A program made the position numbers and the translations under genes. From Pedobacter ginsengisoli (GTDB lineage Bacteria > Bacteroidota > Bacteroidia > Sphingobacteriales > Sphingobacteriaceae): a DNA stretch of 64,000 bases. The stretch spans positions 248,001 to 312,000 of the forward strand of contig NZ_JASSYX010000004.1 in the NCBI RefSeq assembly GCF_030244015.1, read 5' to 3'. Each line of letters starts with the position of its first letter. Position 1 is the first letter of the stretch. Positions 54,881 to 63,949 of the stretch are shown piece by piece. Under the pieces are notes generated by a model, which had not been told where the DNA came from, did not search any database, and worked only from the letters and a program-made list of their open reading frames with translations.

Positions 54881-55600
54881 ATGAGTTTTATTGCCCGTAT
54901 TTTTCAGCGCCTGTCCGCATTGGCGGAAAATCTTTTAAGTTTATTGTTCCCCAGTCTCTGCAGCGGCTGCCGCAATCATTTAAACAGTGGAGAATCCGGC
55001 ATTTGCAGCAGCTGCCTCTACCGCCTCCCCTATACAGATCATCACCTGCACAAAGACAACAGGATAGCCAAACATTTTTGGGGAAAAGTACCATTTCATG
55101 CAGCAATGGCCCTCCTCCGCTATAAAAAAGGCAGCAGGACACAAAAACTCATTTACAACCTCAAATACAATGGACGATATGAAGTGGGCATAAGGCTTGG
55201 AAACATGATGGCAGAACGGCTTATGATTTCTGAATTTTACAAGGATGTAGAGGTCATCGTTCCGGTACCCCTTCACAAAAGCAAGGAAAGAAAACGTGGT
55301 TATAATCAAAGTTTATTTATAGCAGAAGGACTGTCCGCAATATTGAATATCCCGGTAAATGACACAGCCCTGATCAGAAATATAGCAACGGAAAGTCAGA
55401 CCCTTAAAGGAAGGTACAGCAGGCATGAAAACATACAGCACGCATTTAGTGTAGTAAAGCCAGCGGAGCTCAGCGGAAAGCACATTTTGATTGTCGACGA
55501 TGTAATCACGACAGGTGCCACCATTACCGCCTGTGCAATTGAACTGCAGCAATGCGATATCCGCAAATTGAGCATTGCCGTGGCGGCCGGTGCGGAATAA
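54881..55600 (+). CDS. comF: ComF-family phosphoribosyltransferase-like protein
   Basis: A 239-residue ComF homologue, linked to natural transformation in Firmicutes and Proteobacteria. The N-terminal zinc ribbon is LCSGCRNHL...GICSSCLYRLP. The C-terminal PRTase fold carries the PRPP loop VDDVITTGATI and the KERKRGYNQS segment. In Bacteroidetes its competence role is not well shown. Structured repeat elements follow. Confidence 0.92.
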   Translation: MSFIARIFQRLSALAENLLSLLFPSLCSGCRNHLNSGESGICSSCLYRLPYTDHHLHKDNRIAKHFWGKVPFHAAMALLRYKKGSRTQKLIYNLKYNGRYEVGIRLGNMMAERLMISEFYKDVEVIVPVPLHKSKERKRGYNQSLFIAEGLSAILNIPVNDTALIRNIATESQTLKGRYSRHENIQHAFSVVKPAELSGKHILIVDDVITTGATITACAIELQQCDIRKLSIAVAAGAE

Positions 55601-55665
55601 AAACAGGAAAACAAAAAAAATGCCGGCATACAAAACAATTTGCAATTCAATGCGTTTATATAGAC

Positions 55666-55730
55666 GAGAGCGTTAATTTAGATGGTAAGAGTCGATATTT
55701 TCTTTAAAGAGGTATCGGCTCTTTACTTTT
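55666..55730 (+). ncRNA. Tandem structured element, copy 1 (after comF)
   Basis: The 15-nt motif GAGAGCGTTAATTTA (55666-55680) is followed by an 11-bp stem, AAGAGTCGATA (55687-55697) with TATCGGCTCTT (55713-55723), one U-G pair, a 15-nt loop and a T-rich end. It may also be the comF terminator. It has a TTTG at 55639-55642 but no matching -7 box. Confidence 0.55.
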
Positions 55731-55856
55731 ATAACCTTAGCACGCCCTTTACCTGAGTTGAAATTTATTTTTAACACCTATTCTTTGCATTCTGGGTCGC
55801 TAAAATGGATTAGCAAAATTAATTTACGGATAAAAGAAAAAAACAGCACTTATTTT

Positions 55857-55886
55857 TTGCAGATTCAATAATAATTCGTTTCTTTG
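55857..55886 (+). promoter_or_regulatory. Promoter-like sequence ahead of copy 2
   Basis: TTG (55857-55859), a 19-nt spacer and TTTCTTTG (55879-55886), one mismatch from TAnnTTTG. The inferred start falls at or next to the conserved GAGAGCG. Confidence 0.42.
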
Positions 55887-55890
55887 TCGT

Positions 55891-55949
55891 GAGAGCGTTA
55901 ATTTAAGGGTCGACACTTCCATGCCAATGGAATGTCGGCCCTTTATTCT
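55891..55949 (+). ncRNA. Tandem structured element, copy 2
   Basis: The identical 15-nt motif GAGAGCGTTAATTTA (55891-55905) precedes a 15-bp hairpin (55907-55922 with 55927-55941, one bulged C, loop GCCA) followed by TTTATTCTT. Compared with copy 1 the lower stem keeps the U-G pair and CGA core, while A-U becomes G-C and U-A becomes C-G, both compensatory. The rest of the 370-nt spacer between comF and the histidine kinase is AT-rich and holds nothing I can assign. Confidence 0.6.
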
Positions 55950-55970
55950 TAGCAAAGAATCCGGTGAAGT

Positions 55971-58367
55971 TTATTTAGAAATATGAGCCGAAACTACATT
56001 CCTGATGTCATCAGGCTTGAATGGTTTTAAGATATGTCCATCCATTCCAGATGCTTTGAATTTGAGATTTTCATCCTGCAGTGTTGAAGCGGTGAGCGCG
56101 ATAATTGGTACAGTTTTGAAATAGTCGCCTTCCATTTCCCGGATGATGCCTGTAGTTTCAAAACCATCCATCCCCGGCATTTTGATGTCCATAAATATAA
56201 GGTCATACTGGTTGCATTTTATCTTTTCGATGGCTTCCAGACCGTCTCCCGCAAAGTCAAGCTCAAAGCCCAATTTGCCAAGTATCCTGCCTGCAACAAG
56301 AATATTTATCTCATTGTCATCAACTACCAATATTTTTTTGCCGGCAAAGGACTCAATATCGGCCGGCAATACCGCAACGGCATTATCCATACCTGCTACC
56401 TTACTGAAACAGATGGTAAATGAAAATACAGTCCCCACATCCTCTTCGCTTTTTACCTGAATTTCAGAACCGTAAAGCCCCAGCAGTTTTTTGGTGATGG
56501 CCAGTCCCAGTCCGGTACCGCCATATTTCCTTGAAATGTCGGTCTTGGCCTGGGTAAAGGTTTCAAAAATATAAGACAGCTTGTCCTGGGGAATACCTAT
56601 TCCGTTGTCACTTACCTCAAAATAGATCTCTGCTTCAGTAAGGGTCTCACGTTCCAGTCTGGCATGCAGTAGTACGGTTCCTTTTGAAGTAAATTTAATG
56701 GCATTGCCCAATAAATTAATAAATATCTGGTACAATCTGGTCCTGTCACCCAGGATGTTTTCCGGAATCCGCTCATCAATGGACAGTTCCAGCTTATTCT
56801 CTTTCTTCCTGGCGCTGACCTGCAGAGAGATCAGGATATCTGCGGCAAGTGCTTTTATACTGAGTGGCATGCTTTCCAGGTGCATGTTACCGGTTTCAAT
56901 CTTTGTAAAATCCAGAATGTCGTTGATGATGTTTAAGAGGTTCTCTGAAGAGAACCTGAGTATGTTGAGGTCTGCTACCTGTGACGGCTTTGGATTATTT
57001 TCCAGCAACAGGTGGGTCATGCCAATTACTGCATTCAGCGGTGTCCTGATCTCATGGCTCATGACAGAAAGGAACATTTCTTTGGCTTCACTCAGCTGCA
57101 GGGCCTGTTCTTTTGCCTGCATCATTTCCTGTTCAGCCCGTTTCTTGTCAGTAATGTCTATAATGATCTCCACTTCTATATCCACTTTGCCCTGGTCATT
57201 AAATACGACTGTATTGTACACAGATAGCCAGATGGGTTGTTTATCCTTGCGGTACGCCAGCAGATCAACTGTAAAGGATTTGTTCTGCCTGCTGAGCTCC
57301 CGTGTCTTCTCCAGCAGTTCAAGATCTGTCCCCGGACCAGAAATGAGGTCACCCAGCCGCATGCCCCGCAGGTCATTCAGGGTAAAGCCGGTGATTTTTT
57401 CAAATGCGGCGTTTACCCAGGTCACATGGTTATTGGCATCGTTGATCACTACGGCATTGTCAACCTTACTCGCGACGAAGGATAGCTTCATCAGTTCATT
57501 CTCCACACGTTTATTTTCGGTAATATCGCGTCCGTAGGTATACCAGCGCCCATCCTTAGCCACCATATTCCAGCTCAGCCAGCGGGTGACTCCGCTTTTA
57601 CTGATGATCCTGAAGTCAATATTGAATTGCTTGGTTCCTTTTTTAAGGCCGGCTTCGATCTCTCTGATCAGCCGGCTGATGTCCTCTTTATTGCAAAACT
57701 CCCACATGTTAAGTCCTGTGGCTTCTTCTGGGGAATATTCAAGGATGCTGGTCACCGCATCGTTGATGAAAAGGATCCGGCCGTTATAATCAAGAATGCA
57801 GTGGATCTCAGGTGATACGGTGGAAAGATTCAGCATCTCCTCAAAGCGACGCGTCTTGGCATCAAGCTCAGCGCTTTTTTGTTTGAGTGAAATATGGGTG
57901 ATGATCTCTCTGGCGAGGATCATCAGACCATCTTTCTGCTCCCTGCTGATGGTCCTGGGAACAGTATCAAATACACCGATCACACCAAGCCGGTAACCCT
58001 GTTCGTCAATCAGCGGTGCACCGGCATAATACCGGACATAGGGATGGCCGCATACACCGGGGTGCTTGTCAAACCTGTGATCCAGTGCAATATCAGGGAT
58101 TTCGAGGACATCATTGCCTTCGATGGTGTAGGTACTGAAGGAGATCTCTCTGGGCACATCCTGCGCAGATGTTCCCATGATTGATTTAAAAAAGACCCGT
58201 TGCTCATCGACCAGTGTGATCAACGCTATTGGTGCGTTACATATTAAACCTGCAAGTTTGCTAATGTTATCGAACTCATACTCTGTGGGAGTGTCCAATA
58301 TATTATAATCATGCAATGCTTTAATACGTTCATCCTCACTGGCCGATGAATAGCGTTCAGGTAACAT
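55971..58367 (-). CDS. Hybrid sensor histidine kinase / response regulator
   Basis: A 798-residue soluble kinase with no membrane segment. Domains in order: GAF (about 20-165, IALITLVDEQRVFFKSIMG), two PAS units (about 180-300 and 300-425), HisKA with the phospho-histidine in SVMSHEIRTPLN, HATPase with NLLGNAIKFTSKG and DNGIGIP and GGTGLGLAITKKL, and a C-terminal receiver with the aspartate in DLIFMDIKMPGMDG. It should sense a small molecule or redox state in the cytoplasm. No response regulator or output gene is adjacent. Confidence 0.93.
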   Translation of the reverse strand: MLPERYSSASEDERIKALHDYNILDTPTEYEFDNISKLAGLICNAPIALITLVDEQRVFFKSIMGTSAQDVPREISFSTYTIEGNDVLEIPDIALDHRFDKHPGVCGHPYVRYYAGAPLIDEQGYRLGVIGVFDTVPRTISREQKDGLMILAREIITHISLKQKSAELDAKTRRFEEMLNLSTVSPEIHCILDYNGRILFINDAVTSILEYSPEEATGLNMWEFCNKEDISRLIREIEAGLKKGTKQFNIDFRIISKSGVTRWLSWNMVAKDGRWYTYGRDITENKRVENELMKLSFVASKVDNAVVINDANNHVTWVNAAFEKITGFTLNDLRGMRLGDLISGPGTDLELLEKTRELSRQNKSFTVDLLAYRKDKQPIWLSVYNTVVFNDQGKVDIEVEIIIDITDKKRAEQEMMQAKEQALQLSEAKEMFLSVMSHEIRTPLNAVIGMTHLLLENNPKPSQVADLNILRFSSENLLNIINDILDFTKIETGNMHLESMPLSIKALAADILISLQVSARKKENKLELSIDERIPENILGDRTRLYQIFINLLGNAIKFTSKGTVLLHARLERETLTEAEIYFEVSDNGIGIPQDKLSYIFETFTQAKTDISRKYGGTGLGLAITKKLLGLYGSEIQVKSEEDVGTVFSFTICFSKVAGMDNAVAVLPADIESFAGKKILVVDDNEINILVAGRILGKLGFELDFAGDGLEAIEKIKCNQYDLIFMDIKMPGMDGFETTGIIREMEGDYFKTVPIIALTASTLQDENLKFKASGMDGHILKPFKPDDIRNVVSAHISK

Positions 58368-58384
58368 TAACTTGTGATAACCAT

Positions 58385-59656
58385 CTATTTATATAGCGGA
58401 AAGCGGCTTACAAGAGCAACTACCCTTTGCTTTACCTGCTCTAAATTTGTTTCATCTTCAGGATTGGCGATCACCTGATCAATAAGCTCAACGATCTCTT
58501 CCATATCTGTTTCTTTAAATCCCCTTGTGGTTATAGCTGCTGTACCAACACGGATACCTGAAGTCACAAACGGAGAACGGTCGTCAAAGGGAACCATGTT
58601 CTTATTTACGGTAATATCGGCTTTTTCCAGTGCATTTTCGGCAAGTTTGCCGGTTATATTTTTATTGCGCAGGTCGATCAGCATCAGGTGGTTGTCTGTA
58701 CCTCCTGAAATGATGCCGTAGCCTCTGCTGACAAACGCTTTGGCCATGGCTTGCGCATTGATCTGCAGTTGTTTTGCATAAGCTAAGTACTCATCGGTCA
58801 GTGCCTCTCCGAATGCTATTGCTTTGGCAGCGATGATGTGCTCCAGGGGACCGCCCTGAGTGCCAGGGAATACAGCCATATCCAGAACAGATGACATCAT
58901 CCTGGTCTCGCCTTTAGGGGTCTTTAATCCAAATGGGTTTTCAAAATCCTTGCCCATCATGATCATCCCTCCTCTCGGGCCTCTTAAAGTCTTGTGGGTA
59001 GTAGTGGTCACAATATGACAGTGTGGAAGCGGGTTATCCAGCAAACCGCGTGCGATCAGACCAGCCGGGTGGGAAATATCCGCCATGACGAGTGCACCAA
59101 TCTTGTCAGCCACACTGCGTACACGTGCATAATCCCATTCTCTGGAGTAAGCCGATGCACCCACGATGATCAGTTTAGGCTTTTCAGCAAGCGCCAGTTC
59201 TTCCAGTTTTTCATAGTCAATAAGACCGGTTTCTTTCTTTACCCCGTAAAACAACGGTTGATACAATTTTCCTGAAAAGTTTACAGGTGAACCATGTGTC
59301 AGGTGGCCACCGTGAGAAAGGTCGAAACCTAATATTTTATCTCCCGGCTGGATCACTGCCAGCATTACCGCTGCATTGGCTTGTGCACCGGAATGCGGCT
59401 GCACGTTTACCCACTCTGCGCCAAATAATTTTTTAGCACGTTCAATAGCAATGGTCTCTATTTCGTCAACTACCTGGCATCCGCCATAGTACCTCTTGCC
59501 CGGAAGGCCTTCGGCATATTTATTGGTCAAGCAAGAGCCCGCAGCTTCCATTACCTGCTTGCTTACAAAGTTTTCTGATGCGATCAGTTCAAGACCGTGT
59601 TCCTGACGGTCCAATTCCCTGTCAATCAAATCAAAAATTAAAGTATCTCTAGTCAT
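58385..59656 (-). CDS. glyA: Serine hydroxymethyltransferase
   Basis: GlyA interconverts serine and glycine with transfer of a C1 unit to tetrahydrofolate. The 423-residue PLP enzyme has the Schiff-base lysine K222 in TTTTHKTLRGPRGG and the N-terminal LIASENFVS and YAEGLPGKRYYGG motifs. It starts just after a 44-nt divergent spacer with dxs and is followed by the kinase after 17 nt. Confidence 0.97.
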   Translation of the reverse strand: MTRDTLIFDLIDRELDRQEHGLELIASENFVSKQVMEAAGSCLTNKYAEGLPGKRYYGGCQVVDEIETIAIERAKKLFGAEWVNVQPHSGAQANAAVMLAVIQPGDKILGFDLSHGGHLTHGSPVNFSGKLYQPLFYGVKKETGLIDYEKLEELALAEKPKLIIVGASAYSREWDYARVRSVADKIGALVMADISHPAGLIARGLLDNPLPHCHIVTTTTHKTLRGPRGGMIMMGKDFENPFGLKTPKGETRMMSSVLDMAVFPGTQGGPLEHIIAAKAIAFGEALTDEYLAYAKQLQINAQAMAKAFVSRGYGIISGGTDNHLMLIDLRNKNITGKLAENALEKADITVNKNMVPFDDRSPFVTSGIRVGTAAITTRGFKETDMEEIVELIDQVIANPEDETNLEQVKQRVVALVSRFPLYK

Positions 59657-59748
59657 TTATCGAAGTATATTTTTGTAAAATTAAGATTTTCCTTCTTAGT
59701 TTGGTAACAAAATCCCTTACTTTGTACTTTCTATTCTACAATTACTGC

Positions 59749-61680
59749 ATGGAAGACATCAACAGTCCGTTATTATTGCCGAACATAAATTATCCTGCTG
59801 ATCTCAAGCAGTATAAAGAACAGGACCTGGAGCAGATCTGTAAGGAACTGAGACAATATATAATAGATGTAGTCAGTGTAAACGGCGGTCATTTTGGAGC
59901 AAGTCTTGGTGTTGTAGAGCTCACTGTTGCCCTGCATTATGCTTTGAATACCCCGTACGACAAGCTGGTTTGGGATGTCGGCCATCAGGCTTACGGGCAT
60001 AAGATCCTGACAGGGCGTAAAGCGGTGTTCCACACCAACAGGATTATTAACGGCATCAGTGGTTTCCCTAAGATCAGCGAAAGCGAATATGACACATTTG
60101 GTGTCGGACACTCTTCCACTTCTATTTCAGCGGCTTTGGGTATGGCCGTTGCTTCTCACTATAAGGGAGAAACGGACCGTCAGCATGTCGCTGTGATCGG
60201 CGACGGAGCCATGACTGCAGGCCTTGCTTTTGAAGGCCTGAACCATGCGGGCATTGAAAATTCGAACCTGCTGGTGATATTGAATGACAACTGCATGTCA
60301 ATAGATCCGAATGTAGGTGCATTAAAAGAATATTTAACAAACATTACCACTTCTAAATCTTACAACCGCTTCAGGGATGACATTTCCAATGTGCTGATCA
60401 AGCTTTCTGAACTTGGCCCGAATGCACATAAGTTTGTTAAGAAAATAGAGAAAAGCATAAAGGGCACCTTGCTGAAGCAGAGTAATCTGTTTGAGGCGCT
60501 GAATTTCCGTTATTTTGGCCCGGTGGACGGACACGATGTCGTCCGTCTGACCCAGGTGATCAAAGACCTGAAAGACATTCCGGGGCCGAAGTTACTGCAT
60601 TGTGTAACGGTAAAAGGCAAAGGCTTTGCCCTTGCGGAGAAAGACCAAACAAAATGGCATGCTCCGGGTCTTTTTGATAAGATCACCGGAGAGATCAAAA
60701 AACCGGTGGCAGACAAGCCGCAACCGCCAAAGTATCAGGAAGTCTTTGGGCATACGCTGGTTGAACTTGCAGAAGCCAACAAAAAAATAGTTGGGATTAC
60801 TCCGGCGATGCCTTCCGGGTCTTCAATGAATATCATGATGAAGGTTATGCCGGAAAGAGCATTTGATGTAGGTATTGCGGAACAGCATGCCGTTACCTTT
60901 TCGGCCGGGCTGGCTACACAGGGCCTTGTACCATTTTGCAACATCTACTCCAGTTTTATGCAAAGGGCCTACGACCAGGTAATCCATGATGTGGCGATAC
61001 AAAATCTGAATGTGGTCTTCTGTCTGGACAGAGCGGGGCTGGCGGGTGCTGACGGCGCTACACACCATGGTGCTTACGATCTGGCTTACATGCGCTGTAT
61101 TCCAAATATGACGGTATCGGCACCGATGAACGAAGAAGAACTTCGGAATCTGATGTATACTGCACAACTGGAGAACTCAGGTCCGTTTGTCATCCGCTAT
61201 CCGAGAGGAAGCGGGACCATCACGGACTGGAAACGTCCCCTGAAAGCACTGGAAATTGGTAAGGGCAGAAAGATCAGCGACGGTGAGGATGTGGCCATAC
61301 TGACCATCGGGCATGTTGGCAATTTTGCGGTGGAAGCCTGCCAGGAGCTCAACAGTGAAGGCATACATCCGGCCCACTATGATCTTCGGTTTGCCAAGCC
61401 CCTGGATATGAACCTGCTTCACGATGTGTTCACCAGGTACAAGCACATCATCACCGTAGAAGACGGGTGTCTGCAAGGCGGAGTCGGAAGTGCGGTCCTT
61501 GAATTTATGGCCGATCATAAGTACAATGCGCAGGTCATCCGGCTGGGCATTCCTGATGAATTCATAGAACACGGAGAGCAGCCTGAACTCTGGGCGCTTT
61601 GCGGTTACGATACGGTGTCAATCATCAATGCAGTTAAAAAGATTGCAATAGGCAGAACAACCAAGATCATGGCCTCATAA
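59749..61680 (+). CDS. dxs: 1-deoxy-D-xylulose-5-phosphate synthase
   Basis: Dxs makes DXP for isoprenoids, thiamine and pyridoxal phosphate. From the ATG at 59749 the protein has 643 residues. It shows the N-terminal GGHFGASLGVVELT, the TPP motif GDGAMTAGLAFEGLNHAG ending LNDN, and the transketolase-type GIAEQHAVTFSAGLA. An upstream in-frame ATG-like start would add a hydrophobic, non-family segment. A TTACTTTG box lies 25 nt before the ATG. Confidence 0.97.
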   Translation: MEDINSPLLLPNINYPADLKQYKEQDLEQICKELRQYIIDVVSVNGGHFGASLGVVELTVALHYALNTPYDKLVWDVGHQAYGHKILTGRKAVFHTNRIINGISGFPKISESEYDTFGVGHSSTSISAALGMAVASHYKGETDRQHVAVIGDGAMTAGLAFEGLNHAGIENSNLLVILNDNCMSIDPNVGALKEYLTNITTSKSYNRFRDDISNVLIKLSELGPNAHKFVKKIEKSIKGTLLKQSNLFEALNFRYFGPVDGHDVVRLTQVIKDLKDIPGPKLLHCVTVKGKGFALAEKDQTKWHAPGLFDKITGEIKKPVADKPQPPKYQEVFGHTLVELAEANKKIVGITPAMPSGSSMNIMMKVMPERAFDVGIAEQHAVTFSAGLATQGLVPFCNIYSSFMQRAYDQVIHDVAIQNLNVVFCLDRAGLAGADGATHHGAYDLAYMRCIPNMTVSAPMNEEELRNLMYTAQLENSGPFVIRYPRGSGTITDWKRPLKALEIGKGRKISDGEDVAILTIGHVGNFAVEACQELNSEGIHPAHYDLRFAKPLDMNLLHDVFTRYKHIITVEDGCLQGGVGSAVLEFMADHKYNAQVIRLGIPDEFIEHGEQPELWALCGYDTVSIINAVKKIAIGRTTKIMAS

Positions 61681-61879
61681 TAAAAAGACAATAACCCAAC
61701 ATCCGTTCGTGGCACCTTCGGCATTTGTCTTTCTTCTATGCGCTTCTTGATGATCTTAAGGAAAGTATGCTGAAAAACTTTAGGATGGAAGCATTAAAAA
61801 AGGGAGTATCTGCGCAATTAAAAAACAATTTCTTCCGTGTAAATGATTATGCTAACTTGGCCCAAAATAATGGATCATA

Positions 61880-62989
61880 ATGTATAGGACGTTTTTATCT
61901 TTACTTTTCTTATCAGTACTGGCCGCCGGTTCTTATGCACAGGAAAAAAAATATTCTAACAGCATCGAACTTAGCCCACAGGTTTCGGTAGGTGTATTTA
62001 CAGCCAATCATAAACTGACCGGTACAGCATATGGCGGCGAACTGTTATACCACATCAATACAATTGACAACCCCAGCCAATGGATGCGCAGTATGCGCTT
62101 AAAAAGCATTGACCTGGTGTTCAATTATAAGAACATGAGCGATATTAAGCTGGTGGATGACCCACGTGAAGGTTTATTTGGTGATTCCTACGCAGTACTT
62201 GCCGGGCTGAATGTTTCGCTGTTTAAGCTTAACAAAACTGAGCTGTTATTCTCTCCGGCTTTTGGTGTCGGCTATGCGGCTAAGACTTTCTTTACAAATG
62301 GGAATCCCCTGATTGGCAGCCATACCAATTTTACCTCCAGGGCGGGTTTAAAAATTGCGGCTCCACTAAGCCCGTCAACTCAGCTCACTGCCGGCATTGA
62401 CATCCTTCATTATTCCAATGCCGCTGTAAGAGTTCCAAATAACGGGATGAACACTGCAAATGTTAGCCTTGGTATTGTACAATCCATTGGCAAAAATACT
62501 GCGCCTGATTCCAATAAGGTAAGCAACTTTCAGCACGACAAACATAGTTTTGACATTGGTGTCAATATGGGAAGAAGAGGTGTTTATCAGAGTAAGGAAG
62601 GTTATTTCCGTACCGGGCTTTATGCAGGTTACAACTTCCGGCTGAGTTCCATTCTTGCCTTAAGTTCGGGCGTAGACGCGGTGTATTATCATTCGGTATT
62701 TGATCCTAACGATTTCAACAGGACCTATCAGTCTTTTGCTACGTCATATGAGCACTGGCGCATCGGTGCTGCTCTTGGCCCTGATATCTGGATGGGAAGA
62801 TTGGCTCTGATGATGAAGTACGGTTATTATTTACATTACAACAGCTACCGTAACAATCATACCTACTGGACAGCTGGCATGAAGTACAATGTGCTGGATT
62901 GGGCAGCTGTGCAGGCTAAGATATATATCCACAAAACGGAGGCAGATTTTGTCGGGTTTGGCTTCCTGTTTACGCCGTTAGGACATTAG
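61880..62989 (+). CDS. PagL-like acyloxyacyl hydrolase (lipid A deacylase family)
   Basis: A 369-residue exported beta-barrel-like protein with a signal peptide (1-20). Residues 177-191 read HYSNAAVRVPNNGMN, matching the PagL pattern H-x-S-N followed by PN-x-G-x-N, with H177 and S179 as likely catalytic residues. PagL removes 3-O acyl chains from lipid A. The chain is longer than PagL (about 170) and may have an extra domain in the C-terminal half. Activity is inferred from the motif only. Confidence 0.72.
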   Translation: MYRTFLSLLFLSVLAAGSYAQEKKYSNSIELSPQVSVGVFTANHKLTGTAYGGELLYHINTIDNPSQWMRSMRLKSIDLVFNYKNMSDIKLVDDPREGLFGDSYAVLAGLNVSLFKLNKTELLFSPAFGVGYAAKTFFTNGNPLIGSHTNFTSRAGLKIAAPLSPSTQLTAGIDILHYSNAAVRVPNNGMNTANVSLGIVQSIGKNTAPDSNKVSNFQHDKHSFDIGVNMGRRGVYQSKEGYFRTGLYAGYNFRLSSILALSSGVDAVYYHSVFDPNDFNRTYQSFATSYEHWRIGAALGPDIWMGRLALMMKYGYYLHYNSYRNNHTYWTAGMKYNVLDWAAVQAKIYIHKTEADFVGFGFLFTPLGH

Positions 62990-63035
62990 GTTCAAACCGG
63001 GGGTTTTCTAATGTTTTAATTCTGAGAGATGACCA

Positions 63036-63890
63036 ATGCACAACCTTGAAACACTTTATCATAATTTAAGGGGATTACTTAAAGCCTATGCTTATCACAT
63101 CTGCGGTTCTGTTGACGAGGCAGAGGATGTGGTCCAAAACGTATTCCTTAAATTTTTGCAAACCGATCAGGAGAAAATTGCGGATCCGAAAGCTTATCTG
63201 ATCAGAATGGTTATCAATCATGCAATCAACCAGAAAAAGAAACTGAACTCCAGGAACCGCCTGCATTATCCGGGGGAGTGGCTGCCTGAACCTGTCGCCA
63301 CCGATCGCGCCGATGAGAAGCTCATTGCAGGGGAGATTTTGTCTTATTCGCTCATGGTTTTGCTGGAACGGCTCAACGCCAGACAAAGGGCGGTATTTCT
63401 TCTCAAAGAAGCCTTCGATTATGAACACAAGGAAATTTCTGAGTTACTCGGCATTACACCGGATCTGTCCAGGCAATTGCTCAGCAGGTCAAAAAAAATA
63501 CTGGGAACGGGCGGCAGTCTAATGAAAAGCAATATTCCGGAAGGTTTCATTGCTAAATACACCGACATTATCCGATCTGGCCGTACCGCAGAACTGGAAG
63601 CCTTGCTTACGGAAGATATCGCTTCGGTTTCTGACGGTGGCGGAAAGGCCGTTGCTGCGCTCAAGCCTGTCTTCGGGAAAAAAGCCGTTGCTGCATTGCT
63701 GACAGGTCTCCATAAGAAATTCAATACAATAAGCGAGATCACTGAGGGGAAGATCAACGGCGAACCTGCGTTGCTCTATTTCCAGGACAAAACGCTGATA
63801 AAGTGCCAGGTTTTATACCTTGTAAACGGAAGGATAAACAAAATCTATATCATAAGAAATCCGGATAAATTAAAATTAATAAAAAATTAA
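63036..63890 (+). CDS. ECF41-type RNA polymerase sigma factor with SnoaL-like domain
   Basis: A 284-residue sigma factor whose N-terminal regions 2 and 4 (about 1-160) are followed by a SnoaL-like domain (about 168-284). All three published ECF41 hallmarks are visible: WLPEP at 82-86, DGGGK at 200-204 and NPDKL near the end. In ECF41 the C-terminal extension acts as a built-in regulator and no anti-sigma factor is present. The next gene is the typical partner type. Confidence 0.93.
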   Translation: MHNLETLYHNLRGLLKAYAYHICGSVDEAEDVVQNVFLKFLQTDQEKIADPKAYLIRMVINHAINQKKKLNSRNRLHYPGEWLPEPVATDRADEKLIAGEILSYSLMVLLERLNARQRAVFLLKEAFDYEHKEISELLGITPDLSRQLLSRSKKILGTGGSLMKSNIPEGFIAKYTDIIRSGRTAELEALLTEDIASVSDGGGKAVAALKPVFGKKAVAALLTGLHKKFNTISEITEGKINGEPALLYFQDKTLIKCQVLYLVNGRINKIYIIRNPDKLKLIKN

Positions 63891-63949
63891 GACTGTGCTG
63901 TCACATCGGGGCCGCTGATCTTGTCTTGTCCATCATAAAAAATAAAAAT

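Noticed and set aside
61767..61880. A 37-codon frame before the PagL-like gene with a TAATG overlap
   Set aside because: It has no signal, motif or promoter, and a -7-like box (TAACTTGG at 61853) lies inside it, so it is probably non-coding leader. It is worth revisiting only if conserved.
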